Positions 1 through 14,024 of a DNA stretch of 64,000 bases are shown here, in pieces. This stretch comes from Apostichopus japonicus. Lineage: Eukaryota; Echinodermata; Holothuroidea; Aspidochirotida; Stichopodidae. The DNA lies in NCBI RefSeq assembly GCF_037975245.1, contig NC_092576.1:6304001-6368000 (forward strand). Direction: 5' to 3'. Numbering within the stretch: position 1 is the first letter of the stretch; every line of letters begins with the position of its first letter. Below the pieces are notes generated by a model. It did not search any database, was not told the DNA's origin, and saw only the letters and a program-made list of their open reading frames with translations. The translations under genes and the position numbers were made by a program.

Positions 1-313
1 GATACAGTGTCTTGGAGATTTTCACATTTTCCCTCTATATAGGAATAGGTGACTTGGCCAAATATGGCAAGGAACCAATAAAGAATTAAATTTATTAATA
101 TTCCACATAAATTATATCATCTTCGGCTATTGAACTGATTGAAAAGAAATTTACTTTGTTGTTATATATTAATACATGGAAAACAATCTAATAGTCAAGT
201 GATGAATAGGAAAAAGTGTCTCATCCATATTTCATAATTGATTTTATCAATTGGTTTGTTGTTCTAAGTGGGATCCTTAACTATAATTTGTCTCACTCTT
301 ATTTACATTTCAG

Positions 314-636
314 CTGATTACGGCAGATTAATGGTTAATGTTGCCGATGATCTTACTCTAGACAGTTGTCTGAAATTAGCAACTCTGTTTCGTCTACCAC
401 CGGCAGAAACTGATATGCTACGCCGCGTTTCTCAGACAGAGACGTCAGGAATCACTCTGCTTAACTTCCTGCAATCACGAAACATCATCAGCATGTATGA
501 TGTCACTAACCTACAAGAGGCTTTGCTCTATATTCAGCTACACCGAACAAATGAAAATCTCTTAGCTCCATATCAGTCTAAACTCTTAGCTTCATATCAT
601 TCTAAAGTTGAACCCTTTCGGTTTGATGGATACTAG
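314..636 (+). CDS. 3' exon of a death-effector-domain (DED-like) protein, C-terminus cut by a transposon
   Basis: The exon follows a good acceptor (pyrimidine-rich tract ending TTACATTTCAG at 313) and enters in phase 1, so the first codon is shared with an exon upstream of the window. About 107 residues are encoded. They read as a six-helix DED-like fold: DYGRLMVNVADDLT, then LKLATLFRL in the place of the usual helix-2 LKFLCR segment, a middle part containing SGITLLNFLQSRN, and a final helix with RTNENLL close to the DED RxDL motif. DEDs are adaptor domains that self-associate in caspase-8/FADD-type signalling. The reading frame ends at TAG (634-636), but those three bases are the first bases of the transposon that follows, so the stop is not the original one. 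The family call rests on pattern similarity; a related death-fold domain is possible. Confidence 0.62.
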
Positions 637-2518
637 TGTTCAAACGATAATCTGAATCCGAATCGGGCCGATTATTGCATAATCGGAACATAATCGGAAT
701 CGGTAAAAATTACGTGGAATACCAGTTATGGCATACCGATTATTCGAAAATATATGGAAGTTGAAAATATCATTATGCAAAAACATATGGAAGGTGAAAA
801 TATCAACTGATGTTCTACTGTAGGTTCGTTCTTTTACTACGAAACATTAAAATAAAGACACCCTCTATACGTCTTTCACAATGTAATTTCATCAAATTAG
901 GCTGCCAGGGTCGCCGATTTTGCTTCCCTCGTGGTTAATGACTTCATATTTCTCGGCACAGTAAGCATGGTAACAATACCAATTTCGCGAATTAACGAAT
1001 GTGCTGGATATATAAGGCTTATGTTGACTAGCTGAGTATAGGTTATAATGTTTTAGGCATGAAAAGCTCCGTAGTGCAGTATTTTATGCACTAATTTGTA
1101 ATTTTGATGTTTCTTATTCTCAAAATGTGCAAGGGGCCATACTTCCCTGCCCATCTATAGTGTTTAGTTGTTATGAATAAAGACACGATGTTCTTGATTC
1201 ATGAAGATAGATTGCCTGTTTATTTCTTACTCGTAAGTGCGTAGCACTGCCATCTTTGAGAGGGCGTACTTCAAGAATACATATCATAAATACATAAAGA
1301 ATGTCATTACAATAACTGAACACAACACCATCACCTCCCTTTTACCGTGGACCCTCTTATCTCCATTTTTATCAGGCGCGTAGCGAAGGGGGAGACCGCT
1401 CCCCCATCCCCCTTGAGCATATTTTTTGTATTTTTTCGCTAGTAATTTCAAGCTTAGATGCAACTTACAAGGCCTGGGAAGTGCCATTTTCAGCGATCTG
1501 GGAGGCATTTTCGGCCAAAATTTTCTTGTAAGCTTCGCGCCAAATTATGGTGGCGCTACGCTTAGATAGTTTTCAATGCAGAATCTACGGCTCTGATAGA
1601 TTGCCTACATGTTCGCCCTTCCCTTGGCAAATTCTTGGCTATGCGCCTGATTTTTATCAACCTTTGGATGTTTGCCGCAATGACCTCAAAATAATTTAAT
1701 TTCGGCAGAAATGCTTATATGCTTCGAATCCATAGCCGTCGCATTAGGCCTAACACTAGGTTGTTTAATAGTTAAACAGGTCTCGGAATGCGGTCTAGAA
1801 TTTTGCTCAAATCAGTTATGCACAAGTAAATTGTTCATGTGAAATAACAATATTGGAGTAGTTTCTAGTTGTTATGAATGCTTTACATCAATCTGGTAAC
1901 ATTTTACAGTAATTATAAACAAGTTACATTTGCTGCTCAGTTTGATTGGCCTAAGCTTACATCTTCTAATTGAACTTGAATGGAGTTAAATAGGTAACGA
2001 GTGCTGATGTTTAACTTCAAGTTCGTAACATTTATATTTCTTAAGTACAAAATAATGTCGGAATTTAAGAAATATGTATTTAAAATTTACACTTTTGTAA
2101 AGATTGAAGATGAATGGCTTGTCTGAGATACTTTTTGAGATGGATATTTTGATTTCAGGCCATTAACAGGTGACATACATGTCGAGGTGGTTAGGCCATT
2201 CGCTTAGCACAGTGCCAACTCGGTAGGATGTCATATTTTCGTAATTTTGGAAATTTGTAATAAAAAACTATTTCTTTCTTTCTGCGAAACTCCAGAGGTG
2301 ATTTGGTACATACAAAGGATTAATAAGAGCATTTTTTTTACAATGAAAGCAACAGAAAACAGAGGAAAATCGCAACAGTAATTGTTTCTATCACATACTT
2401 TATTGCCGATTTCGTAAAAACGGGATATTTTCTCTTTTTCAAATAATCGGAATCGGCCCGATTATGAACAAAATCGGTAATCGGTAGTTTCTTTTTAAGC
2501 ATAATCGTTTGAACACTA
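634..2518. mobile_element. hAT-type non-autonomous DNA transposon inserted in the DED gene
   Basis: The two ends are inverted copies: TAGTGTTCAAACGAT at 634 and its complement ending CACTA at 2518, with one mismatch in the next few bases. Both subterminal regions carry copies of ATCGGGCCGATT-like and AATCGGAATCGG-like motifs. The flanking octamers ATGGATAC (626-633) and AAGAAAAC (2519-2526) match at 5 of 8 positions, which fits a decayed 8-bp target duplication. No transposase frame is present inside. The TAGTG...CACTA termini and 8-bp duplication are typical of hAT elements. A second element is nested inside (1373-1649). Confidence 0.7.
1373..1649. mobile_element. 277-bp hAT-like MITE nested in the larger element
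   Basis: Terminal inverted repeats are CAGGCGCGTAGCGAAG at the left and the complement of CAGGCGCATAGCCAAG at the right. The element is flanked by a perfect 8-bp duplication, ATTTTTAT (1365-1372 and 1650-1657). It has no coding capacity. It lies wholly inside the 634-2518 element, so it arrived later. Confidence 0.85.
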
Positions 2519-2526
2519 AAGAAAAC

Positions 2527-2568
2527 CAATCACCACAAGTACTTGACTGGCCTGTTAAGAATGAATAA
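2527..2568 (+). pseudogene. Severed C-terminal tail of the DED gene
   Basis: If the transposon and one copy of the octamer are ignored, the frame of the upstream exon runs directly into this stretch and encodes QSPQVLDWPVKNE before a TAA at 2566-2568. An AATAAA signal overlaps the stop at 2564-2569. Frame, stop and polyadenylation signal coincide as expected for the original 3' end of the gene. The join is inference from the insertion geometry. Confidence 0.5.
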
Positions 2569-2569
2569 A

Positions 2570-5500
2570 ATGATGTAACCAGAATACATCAAACAAAAAT
2601 AGTACAGTACAGTAAAAACTTTAGAAAATGTGTGTGAGTCAGAGGTGATAATGTTCGTCTTTCAGGCAATTTTGTTATTCAAACTATTAATTATCATTAA
2701 TTATTATTATATGTATATATATGGTGAAAGTAATTAAAAGTGGATCTTTTAACCAATTTTGTGTGGCCATTTGGTCCCTTTCTTTATAACAAAAGATTGA
2801 AAACAGAAGTACTCTGCACAATGCTCCCACCCCCCCCCCCACCCCAACTCCACCACCTGCACTGTCCAGCTTACCTCTTGGTAATATCAACTCATAAATG
2901 TACATTACAACAGCATATACACAGTAAATAGACCTATAGTCACTAGTCATCAAGGTTGTGACAGTGAAATATAAAATATCCAACCCGTTCTAACCCTACT
3001 TGTCTCCCCTCCCTTTCTTCTCTGTGGTGGTGGTGGGGGCCCTACTGCTACCGGGGCCTTCGAAGGTCGTTGTTCACCAGCAGTACCAACATTTGCTACG
3101 AGGGGGGGGAGGGGGCAGTGGAGGAATGGGCAGGTCTTCCTCTTCTTCTACAGTTATATTCTACAACCATAAATAAAGGTACAAGAAAGGTAAGCTACAA
3201 CACACATATTTACTATTCAAGGGGGAGATTAGTTGGCTTTTAGAACACGATATCTCAAGAAGGTGGAGGTCAAATGTCATTTGGGGAAACAAGGATTCAA
3301 AGTGTGAATACTTCCGCGACTTCTAACAACGGCGTTACTGTATCATTTGATCCGTCATTCGCATGTTTTTCATTACCGATGCATTCAATGTCCAACCTGC
3401 ATGGGGACAAAAACTATCATCCTAATACACTGTAGCATCCGCATATTGGAGCCTATACCGCAATTTTCTCTGGATATTCATAACCTTCCCAACAATATTG
3501 CAATGGTATTTTCTTAAGTTTCCCATGATTTTGAAATATTTTATTTTAAATAGAGTAGGGACAACAGGAGAAGTGTAGAGCTGTAGCTGCTGAAAATTAT
3601 TCCAGATTAAAAATGACCATTGTGTACAACTTATGACCAGTAACTTTTTAATTATGGGTTGCCATGATTGAAAGAATCAAGTAGGGTTATATCCAGGGCC
3701 CGGTGAATAACAATACAGCAGCTGTACCAGACGACACTAGTAAAGTAAATAGATTCCTGTGTAATTGCTTCTACTCTCGCTTCCTAAGAATTACCTGTGA
3801 AACTGCAGTCACCGGCCACATGTTTGACGATTTTGGCACCCAAATTCCGCACACGATATCACCATTGCGAGTGATTTACGTCAACGTTATCATTTTAGTT
3901 ATGTCAAAGACGTAGTGTTTGTATTACGCGCGGTTACTTTCTTGCCGTACAAGCAAAACGCCATCAGTTAGATAGATGGCCTCAGTATATGTCATATGAC
4001 GTCATTCGCTCGATGTGAATGACCTTTGAAGAAAAAAACTCTGATCGGACAGGTTATTCCATATACTGCTTTAAGATTATTTTGACTATTCAAATAATCT
4101 TTTGCAAATTGTTTTGTTTATACATCATCCACTAGCAATATTATTGCCGGCGCGCAAAATCGTAATTTCCCCCTAGTTTTGACCGTTGAGAGGCCACTCC
4201 CCCTCCTTCCCCCCCCCCCCCCCCCTCTAATATCGACCTGTTGTGTTACCCTAGATCCAGGAGCTTTAAAAGATTACGTTGGCCCTGGGAACTTTGAAGT
4301 CGAACCCCAAACAACGAATCATTGGGTCCTTCCCTAGATCAAAAACATTAAAAGTTACGACATCAAATGATGCATTGACATGGCCATGTAGACTTTGAAT
4401 AAAATCAATAATTAGTTCTAATCGCGAGGTTTTGCTAATCAATACATTTTAATCTTCGTGTTAGGCTGAACGAGGGCGTGCACCCCACTGAACGTAGGCT
4501 ACAAATCCCCCGGTAGAACGTTTTTTCGCCGCAGATCGAAAACGAAGATCCCAGAGACTGATGTGTTTGTTAGACCTGTTTAGGGTAAATTCCCCCTTGC
4601 CTATACGTTCCAAGTCCATACATCCCCTCCTTCCCTCCCCCCCCCCCCCCACGCACACTCCCTTACCTATGATTGTTCTCCTCTGTGAACAGTGCTCGCG
4701 TGTCTATCCAGAGGGAACAGCGACAACTCTTCTAAGCCTTGTAGGAAGGTCGTTGAAATTTGAATAACAGGGTCCAGTGGAGCATGGATGTGTGATACCC
4801 CTGCTGGGACACAGATGGGCAACGTGAGGTCCACAAACAAATGTTTCCAAAATTCTATCAATTAATGGGCCAACGAAACCTTATGGCAAGAAAACTCATC
4901 TAATAATAGACTCAGGGACTTTGTAGAAGGCCTAGGGCCTATTTGTGCTAGGATACTTCAGCGTAACAGATGGACAACGCAAATGTATAGGGGAGTTCTG
5001 ATCTCTTATTTAATCTCATTTTATCTCATGTCGCAAGAGTAAATATATTCATAAGTGTTGTGGCTCACGGATTGGGTATAAAGTTTCATTTTTGCCAACA
5101 AGATCCATTTCCTGCCCGCATATGTCGTAGAAGACGTAGAGTATGCTGACTACTACCGCAAACTTTGCTTATACTTTAGAATAACGTATTGGCTTAGGTT
5201 TTCTCATCAATGCAAATTTTGCCCAGGTTTTCAATTTCTTGTTTTGCGTATATAACGGTAGCCTTCGAGATAGTCACCCCATCTCACTATTTCATCTAAT
5301 ATCGTTTTAGCAATTGGGAACAATTTGGAAGTCTTTACGTTAAATTTCACAAATGACACATATTCGTATAGAAACAGAGGATTGGAATAGTGAGAACATA
5401 TGTTTATGCAGCCTTATTCTTACATCAAATGACTGCTGTTGGAATCACTCACTTAATTTAAACATGGCTTTTTGTTTTACAGTTCCTGTGTTAAAGAGTT

Positions 5501-5763
5501 TGTAATACTTAAAGCAACATATAAAAATAACTCAGAAGCAGTTGATACTTGATACTTCCGTGTTTTTTCTCATTTAACATGTACTGCCGTTTAGATAATA
5601 CGGAATAGGATATTCACATTATCATATTCATTATTTTGATTGTGAGTCCTATATAGTTTACCGGGAGAATGGGAGCATATCATGCCACCCCCCCCCCCTC
5701 AGATTCAGTAACACCGCTTCCCTCTAAGATCGCCTCTCCTGGTTTGTTTGTCAGTTACGAAAC
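2570..5763. other. Intergenic, no gene recognised
   Basis: Only short, unrelated frames are present. Poly-C or C-rich runs occur near 2827, 4209, 4638 and 5688. No terminal-repeat pair or splice-bounded exon could be supported. Confidence 0.5.
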
Positions 5764-5839
5764 CTAAGGGCTGTTGGTGTTAAAGATATCAATGTATACT
5801 AACAACTTCCCGTTGACTCGTTTCCACAGCTTCACAAGT
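5764..5839 (-). CDS. SL1 terminal exon 4
   Basis: The acceptor CTTCCTGCAG is followed by one base that completes a lysine codon, then LVKLWKRVNGKLLVYIDIFNTNSP in two parts (LVKLWKRVNG and KLLVYIDIFNTNSP) and TAG. It is too short to show up as an open frame but matches SL3 exon 4 closely. Confidence 0.85.
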
Positions 5840-8800
5840 CTGCAGGAAGGAAAGAAAAGGCAAATTCACTGGCGCTCAAAACGAACTCTTTGAACTAGAT
5901 CTCTCGTATATCATTTGATTACAGTAATAATAATATGAAGAATCATAATGATAATAATCATAATAATAATGGCTCGGTCCTTATGGTAGATCCTGGGTCA
6001 TTATAATAAAAGCTTGCAGACTGCTGGACTAAAGATATAATTATTAGTATGTTCTATTAAAGTATTAAATTATTTTAACATCATAAAAAGAAATATGATA
6101 TTATTCAGGGCTTTATTGGCTATCATGGGTCCCGCTACCCTTAATTTATAGTTGTAATATGGAGTTCTTCTGGTTGAACAATTGATACGACATTTATAGT
6201 GATTGTGATTAAGGACACCCCCTCTCCTTAGACCCCTCCTCCTTATCAGTCGGGGAAATCACAAGTCCCCTCCCCGTACCTCCGAAATCCTACGCACGCC
6301 ACTGACCACCGGGTACTCATGCAACCAACATCCAATCCTTCAGCTGTTTAAATGAATAAATATGTTACTCTATAGGAAAATGTAACCAAACCTTTAAATT
6401 AATTTACTTGCAAGTATAGCTATCATACAGGCAGTGTCTTAAACTTCGTCCTGTGTAACAATGTTTTGTTTGCGACCTATACATAACTAACCTAAACGAC
6501 GGATGCTAGGTGGGAGGTGGGATGAGGGAGGTCGGAAGTGGGAGGTGCTGTAGTATACCTTTGCATCACCATATAACCAGTGATCACATCCCTGTTCCAC
6601 TGGAAGCAATTTCTAGAGCAACAACAGAGATTTCAAGAAGAACTATGTGTCCGTAATGTATAACATTTATGAAGTAAAAAAGAGCGACAGACTGACTATA
6701 TAGGGGAATATAAACAAATACAGAAAAGAGCAAGAATGTTTTGCTCTTTAAATTAATAAAGCTAGCACTCACTTTCCATCTTGCGCTACTTTTCCATCGG
6801 CCAAAAAGAACTTGTAGAAAGATATGGAATAGGTCACGTCACCACCGGCTGCACCTATCTCTACAGTTTCACTCTGTAAGGTTGTAAAACCAGAGTCGTA
6901 CAGGCCCTGAAATATCTTGGCGATCACTATCATTATTGATAAAGAAAAAAGTTTAACCAAGTGAACGCGTAAGGTATCATATCCCAGTATTTTTTGGTGT
7001 TTTTTTTTTTTTTTTTTGGGGGGGGGGGGTATAACGGTATAAGGTTTTATAGTGACCCATCAATTTCATTGATGTAATAGTCCTTATTTGGTGGTGATTT
7101 ATGTACTAGGCTGACCACAGCATACGGTTGACATGATGGGGTGTCATGCTATAATTTTTTAGGATTACCGACCCATTTCGTTAATGAAATGGAATAATTA
7201 TATCTAAAGCTTTTATAATCAAAATGTCACGTTATGATCAATTTCAGTTTTTACGATTGTATGGCATATCACATTGGTCCAAATGTAAACATAGAGGTTG
7301 AAAGTAAGAAATAAGATGAATATATTGATAACTTGATTTTATTGGTAGATTGCATTAAAAGTGTCGATAAAACCATGCAGTATACCTACCTTCACGTCCT
7401 TCTACCATGGGAGATCCAAACGGAAGCAGTTTACAATCTTCTGTGAAGAGGTTACTCAGACCAATGAAGTCTTTGTCTGCGTACAGCTTCACAAATCTGC
7501 TAGAGGTAGCCAATATTTCTTCTTTCATACCTTTAGGAGAAACAGAATCATCGAGAGACAGGTTCAAGATATAATTATTTATATGTATATGTATATATAT
7601 CAGGCGCGGCGGAACGGAAAAATTATTGGGGGGGCTAATGTGTGGACACTATCTAAGCGGAGCGCCACCATCGGTTGGCGCGGATCGTACAAGAAAATTT
7701 TGGTTTTTTTCAAACCTCCAGATGGCCGGAAACGGCACTTACCGAGTGTTTTATGCTGCGAATACCTAGCCCTAGAATATGGGTCTCAAGCCTGCAATTT
7801 CTCAGATTGCACGAAAGTCTGTAAAAACATTGTAATTTGTATATTCGATGGTGTTTTAAGAGAGTCTATTACTCGTAGTGTACTCGCAAAGACGTTTTTG
7901 AATGTAGTAAGGGCAGTGGCGGAGCTAGGGGTATTGGTCACGGGGGGGGGGGCAAGAATATATTCTGTAGGGGCGCTTTCGACACTATCTAAGCGGAGCG
8001 CCACCACAGGTTGGCGCGGAGCGGTCAGAAAATTTTTTAGTAAAGACACTCCCTAGATTGCAGGAAATCACCCTTTCCGGGCCTTACTAATTTGCAGATA
8101 AACGGAGAATAAATAGGTGTCGTCGCCATTTTGTCGGAAAATTACACCAACAGAATATGACAAATGTCAATAGGTATATAAGAGCGCAATAAAATAGTCA
8201 ATAATCGCGAATAAGTAAAAAGTAGTGAAAAGCTGAAAAGGGCGCCAGCAGTCCATTTGAGTCCGTCAGGGGCGGATCCGCCCCTGACTGTATATATGGA
8301 CGCTCCGCCACTAAGTAAGGGGATGTTGGAAAACTGGCTGAAATGAGGCAAGTCACTGGCCTAAGACGAAGTTGTGTTACGCTTACCGATACTCACACTA
8401 ACTTCTTCCACTTTTCACGGGGCGTGAAGACGCGGTTGGGGTGACAATGTGGTCTATAGCCAGGGGACGGGCCGAGGGTCCCCCAGCAATTACTAAAATT
8501 ATTAAACCTATATAGTATACATGTGCATCGGACAGATCGACAAGTATGCATTGAAAAATGGGCAGATGCACGTTTGGAGCCTTTGTAAATATTGGGGGGC
8601 TTATCATGCATTTGCCCCCTCAACTTTTTCATTGGGGGGCTGAGCCCCCCAAGCCCCCCCCCCGGTTCCGCCGCCACTGATATATATATATTTACATTAT
8701 ATGATATATCATATTTTCCAACTCACTATAATTTCAATTATATACAAATATATATAAATATATATATATATCCTTTCATTCATTCGTTTATTTGTTTCTT

Positions 8801-9081
8801 CACAATATCAATACAGAGAAGTTAACTAAGTGACAAACCATATCAACAACAGGGAAAACTGTTAAAAGGAAGCACTCCAAACAATCCAGAGGGCTTGTTT
8901 AGTAGAGCGCTCACATTAAGTAAATAGAGAACAATACAAGAAAAAGTAACACTTATATCCACCCACACACCTACCCAATACGTATAACCCACCCACCCCA
9001 CCCCCGCCCCCACCACCCACAATACATAAATATACACATATGCATACATACACCATTGAATACAAATACACACACGCATAA

Positions 9082-9126
<45 letters not shown>

Positions 9127-9470
9127 TGGTTGGTTGGCGTCTATCTTGGCCCAGAGTGCTCTATGTTCGGTGGACAGAGCGAAATATATGTTGAGACTAG
9201 TTGAGACTAGTGGAACACTAGTTGTTGTAACTCAGAGTTTCACGCTTTGAGCGATCATCAGACAAATACCAGTTTCTTAAGCAAAAAGTAAACCTATTCT
9301 ATGCATGTTTTCATGTTACTTATGCCTTTCGCATAACGGTAATCTTTGGACCGTAGGTCAGCCGAAAGTACCAACACGGTATATAGATTGATGTATATAC
9401 TTATCACTGAAAATGCAGGTTAACGCGAGATATTTTACTTACCTTATTTATTCGTGTACTCACCTGACAT
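5764..9470 (-). CDS. SL1: SnoaL-like/DUF4440 (NTF2-fold) small protein, four exons, 125 aa
   Basis: Coding exons on the minus strand are 9464-9470, 7390-7530, 6773-6926 and 5764-5839 (378 nt including stop). Every junction has GT-AG and the phases are 1, 1, 2, identical to SL3. The protein begins MSGMKEEILATSSRF, has LFTEDCKLLPFG (the ED-C and P core near residues 31-42 typical of DUF4440 proteins), AAGGDVTYS near 80, FFLADGKVAQDGK near 90-102, and ends in KLWKRVNGKLLVYIDIFN, the terminal beta hairpin of this fold, then NTNSP and TAG. No signal peptide or membrane segment is seen, so a soluble cytosolic protein is likely. SnoaL-like proteins bind or isomerise small hydrophobic ligands, or form dimers without catalysis; the substrate here is unknown. 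Introns hold hAT MITEs and a Penelope fragment. The start is supported by the same 7-nt coding first exon in all three paralogs. Confidence 0.85.
6773..6926 (-). CDS. SL1 exon 3
   Basis: A 154-nt exon. The acceptor (AATAATGATAG) has a weak pyrimidine tract; the donor is GGAAA|GTGAGT. It encodes the central beta sheet, including AAGGDVTYS and FFLADGK. Confidence 0.88.
6996..7031. repeat. T-run followed by G-run in SL1 intron 2
   Basis: An uninterrupted run of T is followed directly by a run of G. It is simple sequence within the intron between SL1 exons 2 and 3. Confidence 0.8.
7390..7530 (-). CDS. SL1 exon 2
   Basis: A 141-nt exon with acceptor ...TCTCCTAAAG and donor GAAG|GTAGGT. It carries the KLYADKDFIGLSNLFTED segment and the end of helix 2. 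Length is identical in SL2 and SL3. Confidence 0.88.
7601..8679. mobile_element. 1.08-kb hAT-like non-autonomous element in SL1 intron 1
   Basis: The ends are CAGGCGCGGCGGAAC at the left and the complement of CAGTGGCGGCGGAAC at the right. Both flanks are ATATATAT, which fits an 8-bp duplication but lies in TA-rich sequence and so is weak evidence by itself. G-rich tracts sit inside the left end and the matching C-rich tract inside the right end. No transposase frame is seen. A younger MITE is nested at 7914-8313. Confidence 0.7.
7914..8313. mobile_element. 400-bp hAT-like MITE nested in the 7601-8679 element
   Basis: Terminal repeats are CAGTGGCGGAGC and, at the right, GCTCCGCCACTA. The perfect 8-bp duplication AGTAAGGG lies at 7906-7913 and 8314-8321. 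Its internal sequence shares AGCGGAGCGCCACCA with the host element at about 7660, so the two are related families. Confidence 0.85.
9080..9122. repeat. (TA)n microsatellite
   Basis: Near-pure TA run that abuts the Penelope-type fragment. TA tracts next to retroelement ends recur at 20.8 and 21.25 kb in this window. Confidence 0.9.
9123..9270 (-). mobile_element. Penelope-like retroelement terminal fragment
   Basis: The short stretch in SL1 intron 1 has the CTGATGATCGC...GTGAAACTC...GAGTT pattern on the minus strand, which is characteristic of Penelope-like element long terminal regions carrying hammerhead motifs. A short direct duplication (GTTGAGACTA twice) lies at 9191-9210. No reverse-transcriptase frame is nearby, so this is a truncated end only. 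Confidence 0.5.
9221..9266 (-). ncRNA. Hammerhead ribozyme motif of Penelope type
   Basis: Reading the minus strand: stem I strand UUGU, core CUGAUGA (9255-9261), stem II CGCU-CAA-AGCG, core GAAA (9238-9241), a very short stem III CUC/GAG, then GUU as the NUH cleavage triplet and ACAA, which pairs back to UUGU. Every conserved core base is present. A U-U apposition at the base of stem II and a one-base stem III loop suggest activity only as a dimer, as described for Penelope hammerheads. Activity is untested. Confidence 0.55.
9464..9470 (-). CDS. SL1 exon 1 (ATG TCA G)
   Basis: Seven coding bases, then GTGAGT. The matching first exons of SL2 and SL3 are also seven bases and end in phase 1. 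The 5' untranslated sequence resembles that of SL2 (shared AACGACTA...TTGTGT stretch). Confidence 0.75.
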
Positions 9471-9769
9471 GTTTGTTCGTATCTTCTCCTGAGATATAGA
9501 CCCAACAACGACTAGCTTGTGTTTGCTTATGGCTTCTATCAATTTTTGTGTATCTGTTTTTGCGGGTTTAAGAAGATCAATTTCACGCAGGAACGATTAC
9601 TTTATTGAAATATTTCTGGTCAAAATAAACCGGGGTTCAAATGAACCCTGGACAACAGACCTGGCTGAATACTCCATTAGTCTGTTATTATTATATCTAT
9701 CATTATTGTGCCTTATAATGCCCCGTGTTAAACAAGCCCTTCGCATATGGAGACCAAATCTTTCATATT

Positions 9770-9985
9770 TCATAAGTGATCACGCGTACTGTAATGAATG
9801 AATGGATGGATGATAACAGACTGACAATCAATCAAATATGGCTGGACCATTCTCAAAGAAGTCACATCTCGTAATTGGATTTCCGTCCATATATTGGTGG
9901 TCATTTCCTCTGTCAAGTTTCGAACGCGCAGATCTCTGACGCCGACATGCTCTTTTGTAGTTAGCTTATGTATTCCTGTTTATCA
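9770..9985 (-). promoter_or_regulatory. Conserved upstream region of SL1
   Basis: This block lies 300-500 bp upstream of SL1 exon 1 and is shared with the block upstream of SL2. Shared words in order are TTCATAAG-GATCACGCGTACT, AGTCACATCTC, CTGTCAA..TCGAA.GCG and CGCCGACA. Intervening sequence has diverged, so the words may mark regulatory sites or simply recent duplication. Confidence 0.45.
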
Positions 9986-13407
<3,422 letters not shown>

Positions 13408-13636
13408 TCAAAAATGGTCAAATCCTAAACTGAAATAGGGCCCTCGATATGGAAATAGCAACTTCACACTGTAGCCAGACTCTACCATGCCATGGTCAGT
13501 TGGAACCCCAATATCTACACTATGTCCCGAGCCGCCTCCCCCAAGAGCAGCAGATGCATAAAAACCCCAACCACATTTTTTGTAACAATAAATTAGGTCT
13601 TCGAAAGCCGAATATCCTTCAAAGCACTTTGTTGAT
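13408..13636 (-). CDS. Possible alternative terminal exon of SL2, or unrelated coding remnant
   Basis: An open stretch begins after a TTCATTTGAG acceptor-like site and runs 75 codons to a stop at 13408. Spliced from SL2 exon 3 it would keep phase (AA plus A gives lysine), across an intron of only 234 bp. The encoded tail includes KCFEGYSAFEDLIYCYKKCG, ASAALGGGGSGHSVDIGV and ESGYSVKLLFPYRGP, with cysteines and a glycine run. It does not resemble the usual DUF4440 last strand and was not recognised as another family. The phase match has a one-in-three chance of being accidental, and the pyrimidine tract is weak. Confidence 0.25.
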
Positions 13637-13870
13637 CTCAAATGAATGAACATTCATTGCACATTTTTCAGAGCCATCTGCTTGTCGAGTTTATTCTTTG
13701 CCTTTTTTTGTGTGCAATTTATGAAACTGCAATAGAATGACTTACAGTTAAGCCCAGAAGTTGTCTCTTTTTTCTTTTCTTTTTTTTTACATCCTTACAG
13801 CTCTATGACAGATTTTCTTTTTCCTCTTTGACAAAGTTAACTCGTTAAATTAAGATTATTAAATACTCAC

Positions 13871-14024
13871 TTCCCTTCTTGTGCTACCTTTCCATCCGCA
13901 AGAAAGAATTTGAAGTTTGCAACTGAGTAGACTACGTCACCACCTGCGGTACCAGTCTCTGTGGTTGTAGTGAGTAGATCTGTAAAACCAGATGCATGTA
14001 GGCTCTGAAACACCTTACCGATCG
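13871..14024 (-). CDS. SL2 exon 3
   Basis: 154 nt, acceptor CTTTAATTTCAG, donor GGGAA|GTGAGT. Residues align with SL1 through AGGDV, FKFFLADGKVAQ. Confidence 0.87.

Noticed and set aside
4461-4861. Overlapping short frames on both strands
   Set aside because: Low-complexity C-rich sequence keeps several frames open; no conserved motif, and the EFWKHLFVDL stretch does not match the SL terminal exon.
6195-6312. hAT element ending ACGCACGCCACTG
   Set aside because: Only a right-end-like sequence was seen; no matching left end or target duplication could be found.
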